Assembly (NCBI GenBank): GCA_018065295.1
Contig: JAGHTQ010000080.1
Coordinates: 1-8,046 of the forward strand
Direction of reading: 5' to 3'
Length of the DNA stretch: 8,046 nucleotides
Source of the DNA: Candidatus Colimonas fimequi
GTDB lineage: Bacteria > Bacillota > Clostridia > Peptostreptococcales > Anaerovoracaceae
This document shows, piece by piece, positions 6,504 through 8,046 of the stretch (the first letter of the stretch is position 1; each line of letters opens with the position of its first letter). The notes beneath the pieces were generated by a model, which saw only the letters and a program-made list of their open reading frames with translations, was not told the origin of the DNA and did not search any database. Position numbers and translations under genes: made by a program.

Positions 6504-7787
6504 TTAGTTTGCTGCAGCAGCGTCCATCTTATCGAGTGCGTCTGCTGGTGAGTAGTTGCCCTGGATTACGCCGAAGATAGCGTCATAGAGAGCTTCCTGA
6601 ACTGCTGGGCTCAGAGTCTGGTCTGGAGCAGCTGTTGGGCTCTGCCAACCATCGCCGAGAGCTTCGATCATTGAGTTCATTGCATACTGAGTTTCAGTTG
6701 CAGCTACGTCTGCATAGTTAGTTGCAGGGAAGATTGAACCTGCGAATGAAGTAGCTGCTGCTTCTGGACCATAGTAGTAGTTAAGGAATGCAGTGATTGC
6801 TGCTGCCTTAGCTGGGTCTTCCATTGAAGCTGCGTTTACTACGATAGGAGCTGAAGGAACCTTCATAGCCATTTCCTGTGGTGCATCAGTATCTGTGAAC
6901 TGTGGGCCCCACCAGAATGCTACGTTTTCGCCGAGAGCTTCATCACATGCACCGCAGTCCCACTGTCCTGAACCGAACATTGCTGCGTTACCATCGAGGA
7001 ATGCCTGCTTAGCGTCGAAGTATTCTGAAGTAGCTACTGTGTCATTGAATGCCTTAGCTTCTGTCAGAGCTGCGATCTTCTCGAAGCACTTAACCATTTC
7101 TGGAGTGTTGTAAGTACCTTCCAGGTTGTCCCAACCATATCTAGTCAGATATTCGTTGAAAGGCCACATAGCGAATGCACTGTTCTTGCTACCAATTGAA
7201 ATTGGAGTGATGCCAGCAGCGTTGAGCTTGTTAACCATTTCCATGAATTCGTCCTGAGTTGTTGCGTTTGTTGGATAGTCTACGCCAGCCTTGTCGAACA
7301 GAGCCTTGTTGTAGTAGAAGCCCTGAACGTTACACTGATAAGGAAGACCATACTGCATGTCGCCGTTGTTGAAAGCGTTTTCCATGCCGTTGAGTGCTTC
7401 GTCGATGTCAGCGTTGTCAGCAAGGTAACCGCTAAGGTCAGCAATGATTCCAGCTTCTGCATATTCTGGAGCTTCACTTGCGTCGATCCAGAAGATATCT
7501 GGAAGTGTACCGTCTTCTGCTTCAAGCTTCATGTTCTTTGAATGAGTTTCAGTGTCAGCTGCTTCGAATTCAACTGTGTACTGACCGTCATTCGCTGCGT
7601 TAAAGTCTGTTACGATCTGGTTAGTTACAGGTTCCTGTTCTGCTGGGTTAGCAACGTGGATACCGAACTTGATTGTAACAGGGCCGTCTGAGCTAGCACT
7701 ATCTGAGCTTCCGCATCCTGCGAAGAGACAGAGAGTCATAGCCATTGCTGCGATGATAGCAACAATCTTCTTAACTGATGTCTTCAT
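6504..7787 (-). CDS. Carbohydrate ABC transporter substrate-binding lipoprotein (family 1)
   Basis: This is the extracellular, lipid-anchored receptor that captures the sugar and hands it to the permease pair. It has 427 residues from the ATG at 7787, the normal size for family 1 sugar-binding proteins. The lipoprotein signal peptide is clear: MKTSVKK charged start, hydrophobic core 8-20, and lipobox LFAG-Cys25, with a Gly/Ser/Asp-rich linker after it. Core motifs: LPDIFWID (95-102), YGLPYQCNVQGFYYNKALF (146-164), FLDGNAAMFGSGQWD (263-277), and a Trp/Tyr-rich ligand region including FWWGP (291-295). The start was chosen by an AGGAGGG site just upstream and by the signal peptide; the frame extends back to 7874, but that stretch runs through the operators. 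It is the first gene of the operon and is separated from the permeases by a terminator hairpin, which predicts higher expression. Ligand is inferred as a fructose-containing di- or oligosaccharide. Confidence 0.95.
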   Translation of the reverse strand: MKTSVKKIVAIIAAMAMTLCLFAGCGSSDSASSDGPVTIKFGIHVANPAEQEPVTNQIVTDFNAANDGQYTVEFEAADTETHSKNMKLEAEDGTLPDIFWIDASEAPEYAEAGIIADLSGYLADNADIDEALNGMENAFNNGDMQYGLPYQCNVQGFYYNKALFDKAGVDYPTNATTQDEFMEMVNKLNAAGITPISIGSKNSAFAMWPFNEYLTRYGWDNLEGTYNTPEMVKCFEKIAALTEAKAFNDTVATSEYFDAKQAFLDGNAAMFGSGQWDCGACDEALGENVAFWWGPQFTDTDAPQEMAMKVPSAPIVVNAASMEDPAKAAAITAFLNYYYGPEAAATSFAGSIFPATNYADVAATETQYAMNSMIEALGDGWQSPTAAPDQTLSPAVQEALYDAIFGVIQGNYSPADALDKMDAAAAN

Positions 7788-7821
7788 AATACCCTCCTGT
7801 ATAATGAAAAAGTTGCGCCCT

Positions 7822-7843
7822 ATTGTGGAACCCGTTCCATAAT
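7822..7843. promoter_or_regulatory. Operator 2, near-perfect palindrome of LacI-family appearance
   Basis: A 22-base inverted repeat: half-sites ATTGTGGAAC and GTTCCATAAT around a central CC (plus strand), with nine of ten positions paired. It is nearly the same as operator 1, with a centre-to-centre distance of 34 bases, and lies in the leader of the binding-protein gene about 60 bases downstream of the predicted transcription start. The AAC..GTT core with outer TTGTGG arms resembles LacI/GalR-family sites. No regulator gene is in the window. Confidence 0.75.
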
Positions 7844-7854
7844 CTTTAAAAAGT

Positions 7855-7878
7855 AATTGTGGAACGGGTTCCACAATT
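7855..7878. promoter_or_regulatory. Operator 1, perfect 24-base palindrome of LacI-family appearance
   Basis: Perfect inverted repeat: AATTGTGGAAC and its reverse complement around a central GG (plus strand). It is centred about 28 bases downstream of the predicted transcription start, where a bound repressor would block clearance or elongation. With operator 2 it forms a tandem pair about 3.2 helical turns apart, compatible with cooperative binding. Likely a sugar-responsive repressor of the LacI/ScrR kind; that is inference from the site's shape. Confidence 0.8.
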
Positions 7879-7900
7879 CGTAAATAAATATGTTAACACA

Positions 7901-7930
7901 ATTATAAGATATGTCAATATATTCTGTCAA
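7901..7930 (-). promoter_or_regulatory. Sigma-A promoter of the operon
   Basis: On the minus strand a consensus -35 TTGACA (7925-7930) and consensus -10 TATAAT (7901-7906) are 18 bases apart. Predicted transcription start is near 7893-7894, giving a 5' leader of about 107 bases that carries both operators. A second TTGACA copy (7912-7917) lies inside the spacer but has no good -10 at the right distance. Two perfect hexamers imply strong basal activity that must be held down by a repressor. Confidence 0.85.
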
Positions 7931-7964
7931 GATACTTACCATCACCCTGACCGTCTTTTGACAT

Positions 7965-7997
7965 AAAAAAGGGACCCCCGCGTAAAACGCGGGGTTC
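7965..7997 (-). terminator. Intrinsic terminator of the upstream (off-window) transcript
   Basis: On the minus strand a GC-rich stem (GAACCCCGCG with CGCGGGGGTC, nine of ten pairs) around the loop TTTTA is followed by CCTTTTTT. On the other strand the bases after the stem are not a clean T-run, so it works for leftward transcription. It insulates this operon's promoter, about 35 bases further on, from whatever is encoded to the right of the window. Confidence 0.8.
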
Positions 7998-8046
7998 TTC
8001 ATTTGCGGGCAAAGCCCTCTCCTCCTCGCGTGACGCGTCAACGCGT
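7998..8046. other. GC-rich edge segment with short palindromes; no gene identified
   Basis: The last 49 bases contain GGGCAAAGCCC (8007-8017), the palindrome TGACGCGTCA (8031-8040) and a second ACGCGT at 8041-8046. The base composition is richer in CG steps than the operon. It may be the end of an upstream gene or its 3' region, but too little is visible to tell. Confidence 0.3.

Noticed and set aside
7806..7843. Operator 2 hairpin followed by TTTTT as a leader terminator
   Set aside because: About a dozen bases separate the stem from the T-run, so it lacks the direct stem/U-tract join of an intrinsic terminator; the DNA-operator reading explains the symmetry better.
7788..7874. N-terminal extension of the binding protein (start at 7874)
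   Set aside because: It would run through both operators and bury the lipoprotein signal peptide 29 residues in; AGGAGGG supports the ATG at 7787.
7916..8020. Short minus-strand frame encoding MSKDGQGDGKYLDRIY and possible extensions of it
   Set aside because: It overlaps the upstream terminator and the -35 element; an AGGAGG-like run near 8020 is too far from the ATG and the frame stops at the promoter.

Overview
The window is a single minus-strand operon for import and breakdown of a fructose-containing oligosaccharide, read right to left. It appears to come from a Gram-positive Bacillota of the clostridial type. The signs are a lipoprotein-type sugar-binding protein, strong AGGAGG ribosome binding sites, tightly packed genes, moderate GC content and frequent AGA/AAG codons. 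I cannot name a genus.

Layout in transcription order: (1) at the right edge, a rho-independent terminator closes off whatever lies upstream; (2) a near-consensus promoter (TTGACA-18-TATAAT) is followed by two tandem palindromic operators of LacI-family appearance in the 5' leader; (3) a carbohydrate ABC substrate-binding lipoprotein (6504-7787); (4) an intercistronic terminator hairpin and a second hairpin; (5) two ABC permeases (5415-6365 and 4588-5418) with ATGA stop/start overlap; (6) a DUF2961 protein, now glycoside hydrolase family GH172 (3210-4562); (7) a cytoplasmic GH32 beta-fructosidase (1716-3194); (8) a PfkB-family fructokinase (742-1707); (9) an MsmK/UgpC-type ABC ATPase, cut by the left edge (1-733). 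There is no gene-free stretch longer than 300 bases. No RNA genes, insertion sequences or CRISPR arrays were seen.

Proposed pathway (inference): the binding protein captures the sugar and the permease pair plus ATPase import it intact. GH172 then opens or cleaves an alpha-D-fructofuranosyl linkage, as in difructose dianhydride I, and GH32 splits the resulting beta-fructoside (inulobiose, sucrose or short fructo-oligosaccharide). The kinase converts fructose to fructose-6-phosphate for glycolysis. Pairing GH172 with GH32 and fructokinase behind a dedicated ABC importer is the most interesting aspect. It points to use of difructose anhydrides or other alpha-fructosides rather than plain sucrose, although the annotation of such loci usually reads only 'DUF2961'.
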